A stretch of DNA of 64,000 nt from Mauremys mutica. Its lineage: Eukaryota > Chordata > Testudines > Geoemydidae. Position 1 is the first letter of the stretch, and the number at the start of each line of letters is the position of its first letter. The position numbers were made by a program, and so were the translations under genes. Below the pieces are notes generated by a model. The model worked only from the letters and a program-made list of their open reading frames with translations, had not been told where the DNA came from and ran no database searches. Of this stretch, positions 33,813 to 47,076 are shown piece by piece. The stretch is from positions 15,087,225 through 15,151,224 of the forward strand of contig NC_059073.1 of the NCBI RefSeq assembly GCF_020497125.1, read 5' to 3'.

Positions 33813-34060
33813 TATCCTAACTGACGGTTTCTGAGTTTGAGTCACGATTGCCCTGTTTTTCAGAGGCTGTTTATTATTTTGCTCCTGTGTCGCTGACTTT
33901 ATTGATATCTATGCTAAGAGCAGATATGTATGGAGAAGAGAGTAATGCAGTTTTATCATGACTGGTTTTTTATAAACACAATTGTAGCTTTTAGAAAAAC
34001 TTAAATTCCCTCCCTCATCTTGCAAATATCAGCTTCCCAGGGAACCCATAACAAAATACA
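33813..34060 (+). repeat. Unnamed repeat unit, copy B
   Basis: Contains 'actttatcctaactgacggt', 'gtttgagtcacgattgccct', 'tattttgctcctgtgtcgct', 'gactttattga' and 'cttcccagggaacccataac'. Tandem with copy C. Confidence 0.55.
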
Positions 34061-34149
34061 GTTTGTTCTAAATGTAGAAATAGCAGGGAATGTATTATGG
34101 AGACTCACGTCTAAGATGCGCTGTGCTTCCTGAGGAACACAGCTGGGTT

Positions 34150-34395
34150 CTCTTCTTTAAACTTTGCCCTAAACGAATGCTTCTAGGTTTATGAGTCATT
34201 GCTTTCTCTGGGAAGGTGTTTTTATTTTGCTCTTTTGTCCCCGACTTTCTGATGAATCCTGTGATGGAATCAGACAAGTATGGCCAAAGCACTGACGAAA
34301 TGTCTGGCTTATTTCTTTTTTTGGCCAAGAATACATACAGAACGCAGGGCAGATTTATAATCTGCTGGGGGAGGTAAACACGTTTTATGTTGTAG
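34150..34395 (+). repeat. Unnamed repeat unit, copy C
   Basis: Contains 'actttgccctaaacgaatgc', 'tttatgagtcattgctttct', 'tattttgctcttttgtcccc', 'gactttctgatga' and 'ccaagaatacatacagaacg', in the same order as copies A and B. Confidence 0.55.
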
Positions 34396-35268
34396 TAGAA
34401 TAGCTTCTGAAAGTAAATCAAAGTAGGGGCCAGATCCTGCAGCCCTCACTAGTGTGATTAGCGCCATCAAGCTAATGCGGTTCTTAAGAGTCCTGTGGCA
34501 TCCAGCCTTTAGGATTATTACCCTCTATAATACAGTAATGCTACTGGGCCAGATTCTGTCCTCAGTGACACGCAATATATTTCCTCTGAATCATGGTTGC
34601 TGCAATTATGATTTCTTTAGTTTATCTCTGTGTTTACCTATGTATGTACCAAATAACCATTTTATCAATGCATATAGCTCAATCAGCTGTACTACCAAAA
34701 TAAGTAGTAGAACTTAGTAGCTAGCCCAGACAGCCAGCTACTAAACATTGCACATGGCAAGGGCCAATGAGCATGAACACAAGCATCATATTTTGGCCAA
34801 AAGATTGCAACTTTATCATAACTTAAACAACCACCACCAGTCCTCAAAGGCAACCTGGTCCAGCAGCAGCAAAAGAAAATAACAGCAAGTGTTCCTTTAA
34901 AAATGCAAATGAGATCATGCATATTCATCTACCATACAGATTAGGACATGCTATCATTTCAAGAAGATGTCCAGATTTCCAGCGTGGGAGACCCCACTCC
35001 TTTCCTCATCCACTCAATTTTAACAGCATGAAGGGGAATCTAACCCCTGTGAGCAGGACAAATTGCCCAGATTTGTGAGCCTGTAATTTAAATAAATCAT
35101 AAATTAATAAAACCATGACAACCTGGGCCCCTCTGTTCTGTAGATTTTGCCAGCACAACACAACCTGTGCAGTTGCCTGAAATGTCAAGTGGAACATGCT
35201 GAGACCAATGAACCATAGACCCTGAAATGTAACTGATCCAGCTTATCCTCCATAGCCATTACTCTCTA
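34396..35268. other. Unique DNA
   Basis: Nothing recognised apart from a short 'gccagatcctgcag' old repeat arm near 34432. Confidence 0.4.
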
Positions 35269-35750
35269 AAGCTATGTCTACAGTGAAGAGTGAATTCAAC
35301 TAATAATTTGAGTGATGCCCCAAACTTGAGTCTTGTCCACACACGCAAACCCTTAACTCAGGTGTAATGGTGCTTTTAACTTGAGTTTGCAGGCCCAAGG
35401 GCCGGGGAGTTGTATAGGCTGAAACTCAAGTGAGTACAATGTCTGAGTGCAGACTAGCTCCTACCTGAGTGCTCCTGGGCCTTCCTACAATTCCCCTGTG
35501 TGCCCAGAAAGAACAGAAGTTCTTCTGCAGTTCAGCAGGAATGAATTCACAGAGCATCTCAAGTTACTGCAGTACAGAGAAACACGGGGTGTGGCCCCAG
35601 AAGTCTTAGCACCACACATGAGTGAATGCAATGCTAGTGTGCATACAGCAGTTGTAGTATTATTTTACAGTGTGGCCTCTCTCACTAAAGCGAGGCTAAC
35701 TTGGGAGTAGTAACTCGAATATAGTTAACTCTGCAGTGCAGACATACCCT
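35269..35750. mobile_element. Old MITE, TCTACACT class (482 bp)
   Basis: Ends 'agctatgtctacagtg' and 'cagtgcagacatacc' are inverted. The interior has no hairpins of the younger copies. Non-coding. Confidence 0.75.
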
Positions 35751-36833
35751 CAGGGAGCGAGTGTGGGATACTTACAACCTTTTGGGGAGTAGCAGAGAGA
35801 GGCCTACTTCTGTCCAGTGCTCTCTTTATGGGCAATACTCCACCAGCCAATCCAAACTCAGAGGTGCTAGGACTGATCAGTGGCAGCCTCGCTAATGAGA
35901 GAGGGCTGCCATTGGCAGGTCTGTCCCCCAGGTCACGTCACCAGCTGCGTTGCCTTGTGCCTGCCTTATTCTTGTTCCGAAATGTTAGTGTGGCATGTAG
36001 TGCTTAGCTTAAAAGCACTCAAGGTGCTGTCCAACAGAGAGGTGCCCAGGGGCATTCCCTAAACACTCGCTGGTCATCTTATTGAAGTATGTGACATATC
36101 TTCAATATTGGCAATATTCTCTACAGTACTGCAAATACTGATGTCTTACGTCGGCCCTCGGTAACAGCACAATCGGCCAGGTAGCTACTCTACTTTTAGG
36201 TAATGCTCGTTTAACTAACTACTCTGTGGCCTGGGGGTCCTGTCACAATCTTGTCTGTGACATCTGTGATACAGACTAATTTTCCTGCCTCAAAGAGCTT
36301 ACGTGGCAGTCCCTGCCATTCATTTCTTTCTGGAGTTAGTTCTGTTCCATGTGAAACCTCCCTTCCTTGTCTTTGATAAGTGCCTTGGTTGGAGTGGGCA
36401 CAGGGATGGGAGCAAGAGAACTCTGTACCACTGTGGTTTTTGGCTGGAGACTGAATTTTCCATTCTCTAAAATGGGTATAACAACATCTCTCTTTCCCCC
36501 CAGGAATACTGAGAGAGCTTGGAAAGCACTCGGAGGTTCTAGGCTGAAGGATACTATGTACATTTCAATGATTACGATATAGCCTAATGTAGCATTATTG
36601 CTGCACCCTCAGGCTGTCTTTGTCTTTTATGACTCACAATCATGACTTGGATAGGGATCTTATCAATAAAAAGCCTGAACAGAGTCCATTGAAGTCAGTA
36701 TAAAGACTCCCATTGAGTTCACTGGGTCATGGATGAAGCCCAAAGTGCTGAAGCAAGATGTAGGAACTTAAGTGAATTTGTTATTAAGCAAACTGTTCGG
36801 CATGTTTAAAATACCTGTTTGTGTCTCATTTAG
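35751..36833. other. Intron upstream of the FAM135B exon
   Basis: An old 'cccattgagttcactggg' repeat arm lies at about 36670-36735. The acceptor pyrimidine tract immediately precedes 36834. Nothing else recognised. Confidence 0.5.
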
Positions 36834-38454
<1,621 letters not shown>

Positions 38455-41400
38455 GCAATCTAAATACTAAGATAAGTGAGCTTGAATGCCTGGTATTTGA
38501 TGATGATGATATAATAGGCATCACAGAAACCTGGTGGAATGGTGATAATCAATAGGACATGGTAATTTTGGGGTAGAAAATATCTAGGAATGACGGAGTA
38601 GGTTGTGCTAGTGGGGGAGTAGCACTGTATGGGAAAGAAAGCATACAGTCAAATATAGGAAAAATCTTAAATAAATCAAAATGTACCATAGAATCTCTAT
38701 GGATAGAAATTCCATGCTTGAATGCTACAATAGGAATATGCTACCGACTGCCTGCCCAGTATGATGACAGTGATTGTAAAATGCTCAAAGTTTAGAGAGG
38801 CTACAAAGATAGAAAACCCAAGAATGAGGGATTTCAACTATCCCTCTGTTGGCTCGGTACATATCCCCTCAGGCTATGATGCAGAGATAAAATTTCTAGA
38901 CACCATTAATGACTGCTTTGTAGAGCAGCTAGTCCTGGAACTCCCAAGGGGAGAGGTAATTCTTTATTTAGTCCTAAGTGGAGCACAAGATCTGGTCCAG
39001 AAATGAATAGAGCTGAATGACCAGGTAATAGAGACCATAATGTAATTAAATTTAACAGAGTTGTAGTGGGGAAAGCACCAAAGAAACCCATCACAGTAGC
39101 ATTTATCTTCAAAAAGGGCAACCACACAAAATGAAGAAGCTAGTTAAATGGAAATTTAAAAAGAATAGGCACAAGAGAGAAATGCATGCAAGCTACATGG
39201 AAACTATTTAAAAATGCCATAATAGAGGCTCAGACTAAATTTATACCCTGAAGGAAAAAAAACAGAGGACCAAAACCATAAAATAAAAATGCCACCGTAG
39301 CTAAACCACTGAGTAAAAGAGGCAGTTAGAGGCAAAAATACATCATTTGAAAACTGGAACTCAAATCTTAGTGAGGAAAATCGAAAGGAGCATAAACTCT
39401 GGCAAGTCAAGTATAAAAGTTTAATTAGGCAAGCCAAAAAAGAACTTCAAGAACAACTATCAGAAGACAGAAAAGCTAGCAAAAAAATTAAGTACATTAG
39501 TAGCAGGAAGCCAGCCAAAGAATCCAGGAGGCCACTGGAAGATTGAGGTGCTAAAGGGTTACTCAAGGAACACACAGCTCCTGCAGAGAATCTAAATGAA
39601 TTCTTTGCATCAGTCTTCACTGCAGAAGATGTGAGGGAGATTCCCACAGCCATTCTTTTTAGGTGAAGTATCTGAGGTGCTGTCCCAGATGTCAGTAGAG
39701 GTGGTGTGAGAACAACTTCATAAATTAAAAAGTAATAAGTCACCAGGACCAGATGGTATTCACCCAAGAGTTCTGAAGGAACTCAAATATGAAATTGCAG
39801 AATTACTCCTATCACTTAAATCAGCCTCTGTGCCTGATGACTGGAGGATAGATAATATTATGCCTATTTGTTTTTTAAAAAGGATCCAGAGACAATCCTG
39901 GCAATTACAGGCCAGTAACCCTAATTTCAATACCAGGTAAATTGGTTGAAACTATAGCAAAGAACAGAATTATCAGATACATAGATGGACACCATATATT
40001 ATTGAAAAAGTCAACACGACTTTTGCCTCACCAATCTATTAAAATTATTTGAGTGGGTCCACAAACGTGGACAAGGGCAATCCCAGTTGAGTCAATGTAT
40101 GTGGACTTTCAGAAAGCCTTTGACAAAGTCCCACACCAAAGGCTCTTAAGCAAAATAAGCAGTAACTGCTTAAAAGATAGGAAACAAAGGATAAGAATAA
40201 ATGGCCAGTTTTCACAATGGAGAGAGGTAAATAGCAGGGTCCCCCAAGGGTCTGTATGGACTAGTTCCATTGAACATATAGTAAAATCTCAAAGTTACGA
40301 ACACCAGAGTTACAAACTGACCAGTCAACCACATACCTCATTTAGAACTGGAAGTACGCAATGAGGCAGCTGCAGAGACAGCGCCGCCCCCCCTCCCCCC
40401 GCCGCCGCAAAAAATAAAAAAAGGCAAATAGAGTACAGGACTGTATTAAATGTAAACTACTAAAAAAAATGGGAAAGTTTAAAAAAAAAGATTTGACAAG
40501 GTAAGGAAACAGTTTCTGTGATTGTTTCATTTAAATTAAGATGGTTAAAAGCAGCATTTTTCTTCTCCATAGTAAAATTTCAAAGCTCCGTTAAGTCAAT
40601 TGTAAACTTTTGAAAGAACAACCTTAATGTTTTGTGCACAGTTCCGAACATTTCAGAGTTATGAACAACCTCCATTCCTGAGGCATACATAACTCTGAGG
40701 TTCTGCTGTATTCCTAAATAATCTGGACAAGATGGTGAAGAGGGATATGGCAAAGTTTGCAGCCAAAAAAAACCTGTTCAAGCTAGTTAAGTCCAAAGCT
40801 GATTGCAAAGAGTTACAAAGGGATCTCACTAAACTGGACAACTGGGCAACAAAATGGCAGATGGAAGTCAATGTTGATACGTGCAAACTAATGCACTCTG
40901 GAAAACACAATCCCAACTATGAATACAAAATAATGGAGTCTAAATTATCTGTTACCATTCAGGAAAGAGATCTTGGAGTCATTGTGGAAAGTTTTCTGAA
41001 AACATCTGCACAATATGCAGTGGCAGTGAAAAAAGCTAACAGAATGATAGGAACAATCAGGCAAGGGATAGGGAATAAGAGAGAAAATATAATGTCACTA
41101 AATAAATCCATGGTACCCCCACACTTTAAATACTGAGTGCAGTTGTGGTCACCACATCTCAGAAAAGATATATTAGAATTGGAAACATTACAGAGAAGGG
41201 CAAGAAAAATGATTAGGGGTATGGATCAATTTCCATGTGAGGAGAGATTAAAAAGACTGGGACTTTTCATCTTAAAAAGAGATGACTAAGCGGAGATATG
41301 GTAGAGGTCTATTATACCATGAGTGGCGTGGAGAAAGTGAATAAGGAAGTATTGTTTACTCCTTCACATAATGCAAGAACTGGTGGTCACCCAATGATAT

Positions 41401-41785
41401 TAATAGGCAGCAGGGTTTAAAGCAAACATAAATAGGTACTTCTTCACACAAGACATAATCAACCTCTGAAACTTGTTGCCAAGGGATCCTGTGAACGCAA
41501 AAAGTATGAGCAGGATCAGAAAAGAATCAGATAAATTAATGGAGGTTAGGTCCATCAATGGGTGTTAGCCAAGATGTTCGGGATATAACCCCATGCTCTC
41601 AGCGTCCCTAAATTATCGATGTCCAGGAGCTCAGACTGGACAACAAGAGATGTGTCACTCCATAATTGCCATGTTCTGTTCATTCCTGCTGAAGCATCTG
41701 GCACTGGTCACTGTTAGAAGACAGGATACTGAGCTAGACGAACCATTTGTCTGACCCAGTATGGGCCGTTCTTTTGTTCTTATGA
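38455..41785 (+). mobile_element. CR1 LINE, plus strand, with EN, RT and 3'UTR
   Basis: The endonuclease part (38495-39005) contains IIGITETWWNG, the GGVALYGKES block and FLDTINDCFVEQLVLE. Reverse transcriptase follows: KSNKSPGPDGIHPRVLKELK (39730), VDFQKAFDKVPHQRLLSK (40095), then VPQGSV at 40230. A Tigger-like MITE interrupts it at 40279-40708. It resumes with KFAAKKNLFKLVK, where the catalytic FADD has become FAAK. The 3' end is 'gtatgggccgttctttt' at about 41785. Multiple stops and frameshifts; not functional. Confidence 0.88.
40279..40708 (-). mobile_element. Tigger-like (Tc1/mariner) MITE, 430 bp
   Basis: Inverted ends: tagtaaaatctcaaagttac on the left and gtaa/taactctgaggttctgctg on the right. 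Flanked by TA at 40277-40278 and 40709-40710. Contains 'gttacgaac' words at both ends, and a C-rich then G-rich stretch near 40380. No transposase is present. It split the CR1 reverse-transcriptase reading at a single point. Confidence 0.85.
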
Positions 41786-41786
41786 T

Positions 41787-41878
41787 TTTCTAAAGGGCTC
41801 AGTGTTGGCCTAACTCTCCTCTGAAAGTCATTGGCTTCAATGTGAGCAGAGTTAGGCCAACAGTGAGTGCTTTAGAAA
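41787..41878. repeat. 92-bp perfect-looking hairpin
   Basis: The arms tttctaaagggctcagtg and cagtgagtgctttagaaa, with gttggcctaactct facing agagttaggccaac, form stems of about 31 bases around the loop 'aagtcattggcttcaatg'. It abuts the CR1 3' end at 41785. Possibly a short foldback element. Confidence 0.8.
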
Positions 41879-43254
41879 CAACAGCTTAAATAAATAAAAA
41901 TATTTTCCAAAGGACAAAACGAGGGTTCTGTTAGGCCCTTCCTCATAAAAGCCCAAAGGCATCTGTTGTTAATCAAATTCCATGAAGTAGTCAAAACTGT
42001 CTGTTCCCTAAATAAATGGTTAACATTCAAAACTACAGTAAGTGGCCTGAATGATCAAGAATGTCTAAATAGAAAATAATCAGGATTCTTTGTGTGGTCC
42101 AAGCTTGTGTAATGGGGACCAGTTATCAATAGGTTACATGCTTCAAGTTGTTTTTTCTTGGTGAGATATTTGCAATTAATATTAATGTTCTCTTACTCAA
42201 AGGCACAAACATAGGTATCAGTATTTATAGACATGAATGGTCAGTTGTTGATTTGTAGAAAATACTATTGTGGAGAGAAAAAAACACTTTTTGTTGAAAC
42301 AAAAGACTCATGCTGATGTTTGATCCTGGAGTTCTAAAGGCTGAGTAATGCAATTTCTAGACGGAAAAGCAGTTTTTAGTTTCTCCATCCGAGTTCTCTC
42401 CATCATGTGCTGCTTAATGACTGGTGACAGATATTTCTTTAGTAAAATTAGCTAGCCAATTCTGATCTCCTTTAATAGACTAGGAAATAAAATTATCCCT
42501 GTCTGGTACAGATCAATTAATTGATTTTGTCTGGTTCTGTCAGAAGCAATCTTTCTGCACCTTTATTCTTGAACTGTTTTAAGACCTATTTGATGGATTT
42601 CCATACTTAAAACAAACCTGATACTGGCATATCCACAGTATAAATAACTTTCTGAGTGACTGAGGGGGAAACAAAGGTCACAGGAAAGGTGAGCAGGTGT
42701 CTTGATAATACTGGAATTCTGACACTGATGTATTTTTAAAACACAGTGAACATGAAAGGAATGGTCAGGGCAAATGATTGAATTAATTCACAATTAGTCC
42801 CTTGACTTCTAGAATTGAAGGCCAATGTCTGAGAAACAAAGAGAAGCATTATGATGAAGCATTTTTTTTCTTTTTTTGGGGGGGGGTGTTATCAGGACCC
42901 AATACAAAGATGTAGTCTGGCTCCTTACATAATTAATATGACTGCCATGCCGGGTGTGACCAGTGGGCCATACCGTTCAGCACACTATCTGTGACAGTGG
43001 CAAGTATCAGCCACAGGCAACTCATTCATCTGTGACTCGCTAGAAGACTGTATCCCATCTTGGCAGATGATTTAGCCTCAAGAATGCATGTGTGTTACCT
43101 ACCAGCTGGACTGCAGTTGTGTGATCTATTTGGCCATTGAAGCCATCAGCTCTTAGGACAGAATCCAGCAGCACATCTACTTAGCAACATAGGCTACCCT
43201 GAGCACGTTGCACCCATCCTCTGCTTGTCACACTAGCTTCCGACAAGTTCAAGG
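41879..43254. other. Unique A/T-rich DNA
   Basis: Nothing recognised apart from a poly-T/G run near 42866-42887. Confidence 0.4.
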
Positions 43255-44698
43255 TCTAACGTCCGTACCGGGCAAATTAGTTGAAACAATAGTAAAGAAA
43301 AAAATTGTCGGACACATAGAAGAACATAAATTGTTGGGCAGAAGTCAACATGGTTTCTGTGAAGGGAAATCGTGTCTTACTAATCTATTAGAGTTCTTTG
43401 AAGGGGTCAACAAACATGTGGACAAGGGGGGATCCATTGAACATAGTATACTTAGATTTCCAGAAAGCCTTTGACAAAGTCCCTCACCAAAGGCTCTTAC
43501 GTAAATTAAGTTGTCATGGGATAAAATGGAATGTCCTTTCATGGACTGAGAACTGGTTAAAAGACAGGGAACAAACGGTAGGAATAAATGACAAATTCTC
43601 AAAATGAAGAAGGGTAACTAGTGGTGTTCCCCAAGGGTCAGCCCTGGGACCAATCCTATTCAATTTATTCATAAATGATCTGGAGAAAGGGGTAAACAGT
43701 GAGGTGGCAAAGTTTGCAGTTGAAACTAAACTGCTCAAGATAGTTAAGACCAAGACTGACTGTGAAGAACTTCAAAAAGAACTCACAAAACTAAGTGATT
43801 GGTCAACAAAATGGCAAATGAAATTTAATGTGGATAAATGTAAAGTAATGCACATTGGAAGAAATAACCCCAACTATACATATAATATGATGGGGGCTAA
43901 TTTAGCTACAACGAATCAGGAAAAAGATCTTGGAGTTATCGTGGATAGTTCTCTGAAGACATCCACGCAGTGTGCAGAGGCAGTCAAAAAAGCAAACAGG
44001 ATGTTAGGAATCATTAAATATATTATTGCCCTTATATAATTCGATGGTACTCCCACATCTTGAATACTGCGTACAGATATGGTCTCCTCATCTCAAAAAA
44101 AGATATACTGACATTAGAAAAGGTTCAGAAAAGGGCAACTAAAATGATTAGGTGTTTGGAGAGGGTCCCATATGAGGAGAGATTAAAGAGCCTAGGACTT
44201 TTCAGCTTGGAAAAGAGGAGACTAAGGAGGGGATATGACAGAGGTATATAAAATCATGAGTGATGTGGAGAAAGTAGTTAAGGAAAAGTTATTTACTTAT
44301 TCCCATAATACAAGAACTAGGGGCCACCAAATGAAATTAATGGGCAGCAGATTTAAAACAAATAAAAGGAAGTTCTTCTTCACACAGCACACAGTCAACT
44401 TGTGGAACTCCTTACGTGAGGAGGTTGTGAAGGCTAGGACTATAACAGGGTTTAAAAGAGAACTGGATAAATTAATGGAGGTTAAGTCCATTAATGGCTA
44501 TTAGCCAGGATGGGTAAGGAATGGTGTCCCTAGCCTCTGTTTGTCAGAGGGTGGAGATGGATGGCAGAAGAGAGATCACTTGATCATTACCTGTTAGATT
44601 CACTCCCTCTGGGGCCCCTGGCATTGGGCACTGTCGGTAGACAGGATATGGGCTGGATGGACTTTTGGTCTGACCCAGTACAGCCGTTCTTATGTTCT
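43255..44698 (+). mobile_element. CR1 LINE, plus strand, RT and 3'UTR
   Basis: 5'-truncated copy starting in the reverse transcriptase: LTSVPGKLVETIVKKKIV (43255), SCLTNLLEFFEG, VYLDFQKAFDKVPHQRLLRK (43450), then VPQGSALGPILFNLFINDLE (43626), KFAVETKLLKIVK (catalytic FADD changed to FAVE), DKCKVMHIGRNN, PHLEYC and the C-terminal [14 protein letters not shown]. Frameshifts occur near 43440, 43605 and 44040. The 3' end 'cagccgttcttatgttct' is intact. It looks younger than the other CR1 copies because long stretches stay open. Confidence 0.9.
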
Positions 44699-45069
44699 CA
44701 AATGTTATTTTCAGAGGTCTCAATGGTATGAGGCCAGGATATGGAAAATATTGCCCTTAGAGAACCAGGGCAAGGACACACCATGTAACTTTATGTTCTT
44801 AGTGCAAGGTGCATTTCTTCACCATCCCCATCACTAATAAAAACACACAGCACAGAACACAAACGTCGCATCCCTTCCCGGCAAGTGATGACCTGGCCTC
44901 AATTATTCATTCCTTTGTCATCTCTTGGCTGGACTACAGCAATGTAACCTACTTGAGCAGAAAGCTTTCAGCCCTTAAAAAACTCCAGCTGGTACAGAAC
45001 TGCATGGCACATCTTCTGAGCCACATCAGACCCATTTTCCATTCCATACACTGGCTGCCCCTTGTTAAG

Positions 45070-45593
45070 GGTAGTTAGCATGAGCAACTCCATTTTATGA
45101 GTAGTTAGCATGAGCAACTCCATTTTGTAAGTTTCCCTATTTTGTATCCATCATTAACTAAAAACGAGCACATCACATACACAGCTCCCAAAAGCAGCAT
45201 TAAAGAAAGACAGTCAGGAACAGGAAACAGGATAGGAACACAGCTGTAGCAACATAATTAAGGAAAAATTCTAGTATGCAAGGTAACAGCTGGACTGCGC
45301 ACTAGCCAGCACGTGGACAGTGATTGACTGTAATAGGCTAAAGATAAGAAAATGGCTTGCTTATTGGTTAAGGCTTCCGATTCACGAGGGTAGCATGCAC
45401 TCCTAAAAGGTATATAACTTCTATGTAATCTGTAGCCTGGGTCTCTCCCTGACTAGCAGGGGGACACCACGTTCGAACGTTGTTTGAACCTTGTGCAATA
45501 AAACTTTGTTATTTGGACACTCTGTAAATCTTTGGGTTTTGTGCCTCAGCCTAGAAGTGAACGGTGCGTGGCCTACAGGTATAATTCGCAACA
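45070..45593 (+). mobile_element. Solo LTR of an endogenous retrovirus-like element
   Basis: Starts near 'tagttagcatgagcaactcc' and ends 'ataattcgcaaca'. A TATA box (GGTATATAACTTC, near 45409), an AATAAA signal (45499) and a GT-rich stretch after it fit U3-R-U5 order. The first 31 bases are repeated in tandem at 45101. No internal genes. Target duplication not clearly visible because the edge is duplicated. Confidence 0.75.
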
Positions 45594-45873
45594 CCCTAGA
45601 ATATTGAATCAGGTTCAAAGTCTTGGTCCTTATTTCAAAAGTGATCCAATGGCTTGGACCCAGGTTATCTTTTAAAAAAAAAATCAACAAAAGCTCTGAG
45701 ATGAAGACCAGGGCTGACAACGTCAACGTTCTACCATAAGAGTAAATCTTGTTTTGTGCAGGAGACAGAACCTTGTCAGGTACTGGTTCAAGACTGTGGA
45801 ATGAACTCCCTCACCACTACATCACAAATCTCACCACCTTCTACTCCAAGTGCCAGGCCTTCTTGACACATTG

Positions 45874-45876
<3 letters not shown>

Positions 45877-45919
<43 letters not shown>
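45877..45919. repeat. (TG)n microsatellite in L2-like 3'UTR
   Basis: About 21 uninterrupted units. Confidence 0.95.
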
Positions 45920-45923
<4 letters not shown>

Positions 45924-46090
45924 CGAACCAAATCAGAGCACTCCACTGCACATGCTTCCCCCCTGGGGAGAGGATGACAGAACAAACATGTGACCGATGT
46001 TAGTTACGTTGCTTAATGCACTACTGGAAAGCGCTCAGATGCTATGGTGAGGAACATGGTATAAGAACTCATACAGAATAGAATAAGAAA

Positions 46091-46535
46091 GCAGCGCTTA
46101 ACAATTCTGTTTATCTTTAATAAAAAGTTAGCCACTAGACTGCCTTATAAAATTCATGGTATTTAAAAACCCAAAAGTAAAGGGAGTTGGATGCATTAGT
46201 GAGCTCTCCAAACTTACCTGTGGGTGATGATGCTAGTTGAATAAACTAATATTGGAGAGATTGCCAGTAGCATTCCAGTGCTCCTGTAGCCTGATTTATC
46301 AAAGCTGCTGAGCACTCACTAGGCCAATGGAAACTACATGTGCTTCACTCCTTTTGGCAATCAGACCACCAGGACCTCATTCAAAACCCATTGACTTCAG
46401 AGGACTTTGGATGAGGCCCTTTGTGATTTGGGTATGTGCGTTCAGCATCTCAAAAGCTCAGGCAGGCCCCATCACAAATGTTTTCAAATTTGGGTACCTA
46501 AGTTAAAGAATGAGGCATCTGTAGTGGAGCTTAAC
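46091..46535. other. Unique DNA with old repeat arms
   Basis: 'cccattgacttcagaggact' near 46388 and 'tttcaaatttgggtacctaa' near 46483 are arms of old palindromic repeats. Confidence 0.4.
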
Positions 46536-47076
46536 CAGGGCCGGTGCAACCATTTAGGGGACCTAGGCGGTCGCCTAGGCCGCTGGCATTTGGGGGGCGC
46601 AATTTTTTTCGGCAGTGACCACGGCAGCCGGATCTTCGACCGGCCCGGTCGCCGCCGGCATTTAGGCGGAGGGAGCTGGGGCAGGGGAGCATGGGGAGGG
46701 CTGCCTGCAGCATGTAACGGGGGGTGGCATGCAGGGGAACTCTCCGCCCCAGCTCACCCCTGCCCCGCCTCCTCCCGAGCATGCCATGGCCGCTTCACTT
46801 CTCTCGCCTCCCAGGCTTGTGGCACCTAAGCTGATTGGCACCGCAAGCCTGGGATGTGGGAGAAGTGAAGTGGCCACGGCATGCTCGGGGTGCTCGTGCT
46901 TGTGCGCTGAGCAGAGGTGAGCTGCCGCGGGGGGGAGAGGGGGGTGTGCCTCAGGGCCGAGGGTGGGGAGTGGGGAGCTGCCGCGAGGGGGGGGGCGCCT
47001 CAGGGCGGGGCTCGGGGGGGGAGGGCGCGAGGTGGAAGTTTTGCCTAGGGCGCAATACATCCTTGCACCGACCCTG
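46536..47076. mobile_element. GC-rich hAT-type MITE (541 bp)
   Basis: Inverted ends cagggccggtgcaa and ttgcaccgaccctg. Flanks agcttaac (46528-46535) and agctcaac (47077-47084) match at 7 of 8 bases. The interior repeats itself inverted: 'ctcccgagcatgccatggcc' versus 'ggccacggcatgctcggg', and 'aggcttgtggcacctaag' opposes 'accgcaagcct'. Overlapping ORFs (46407-47093) on both strands are artefacts of high GC. Confidence 0.9.

Larger units (their letters stand above)
44805..46090 (+). mobile_element. L2-like LINE split by a solo LTR
   Basis: The left half (44805-45069) encodes FVISWLDYSNVTYLSRKLSA, LKKLQLVQNCMAHLLSHI and HSIHWLPL, the end of an L2-clade reverse-transcriptase ORF. The right half (from 45594) encodes FKVLVLISK-type remnants, then GTGSRLWNELPHHY at 45780. 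A (TG)n run (45877-45919) and the 3'UTR words 'ctactggaaagcgctcagat' follow. The inserted LTR occupies about 45070-45593. Confidence 0.75.

Noticed and set aside
43208..44504. Functional reverse-transcriptase gene
   Set aside because: CR1 LINE copy with frameshifts and a lost catalytic FADD.
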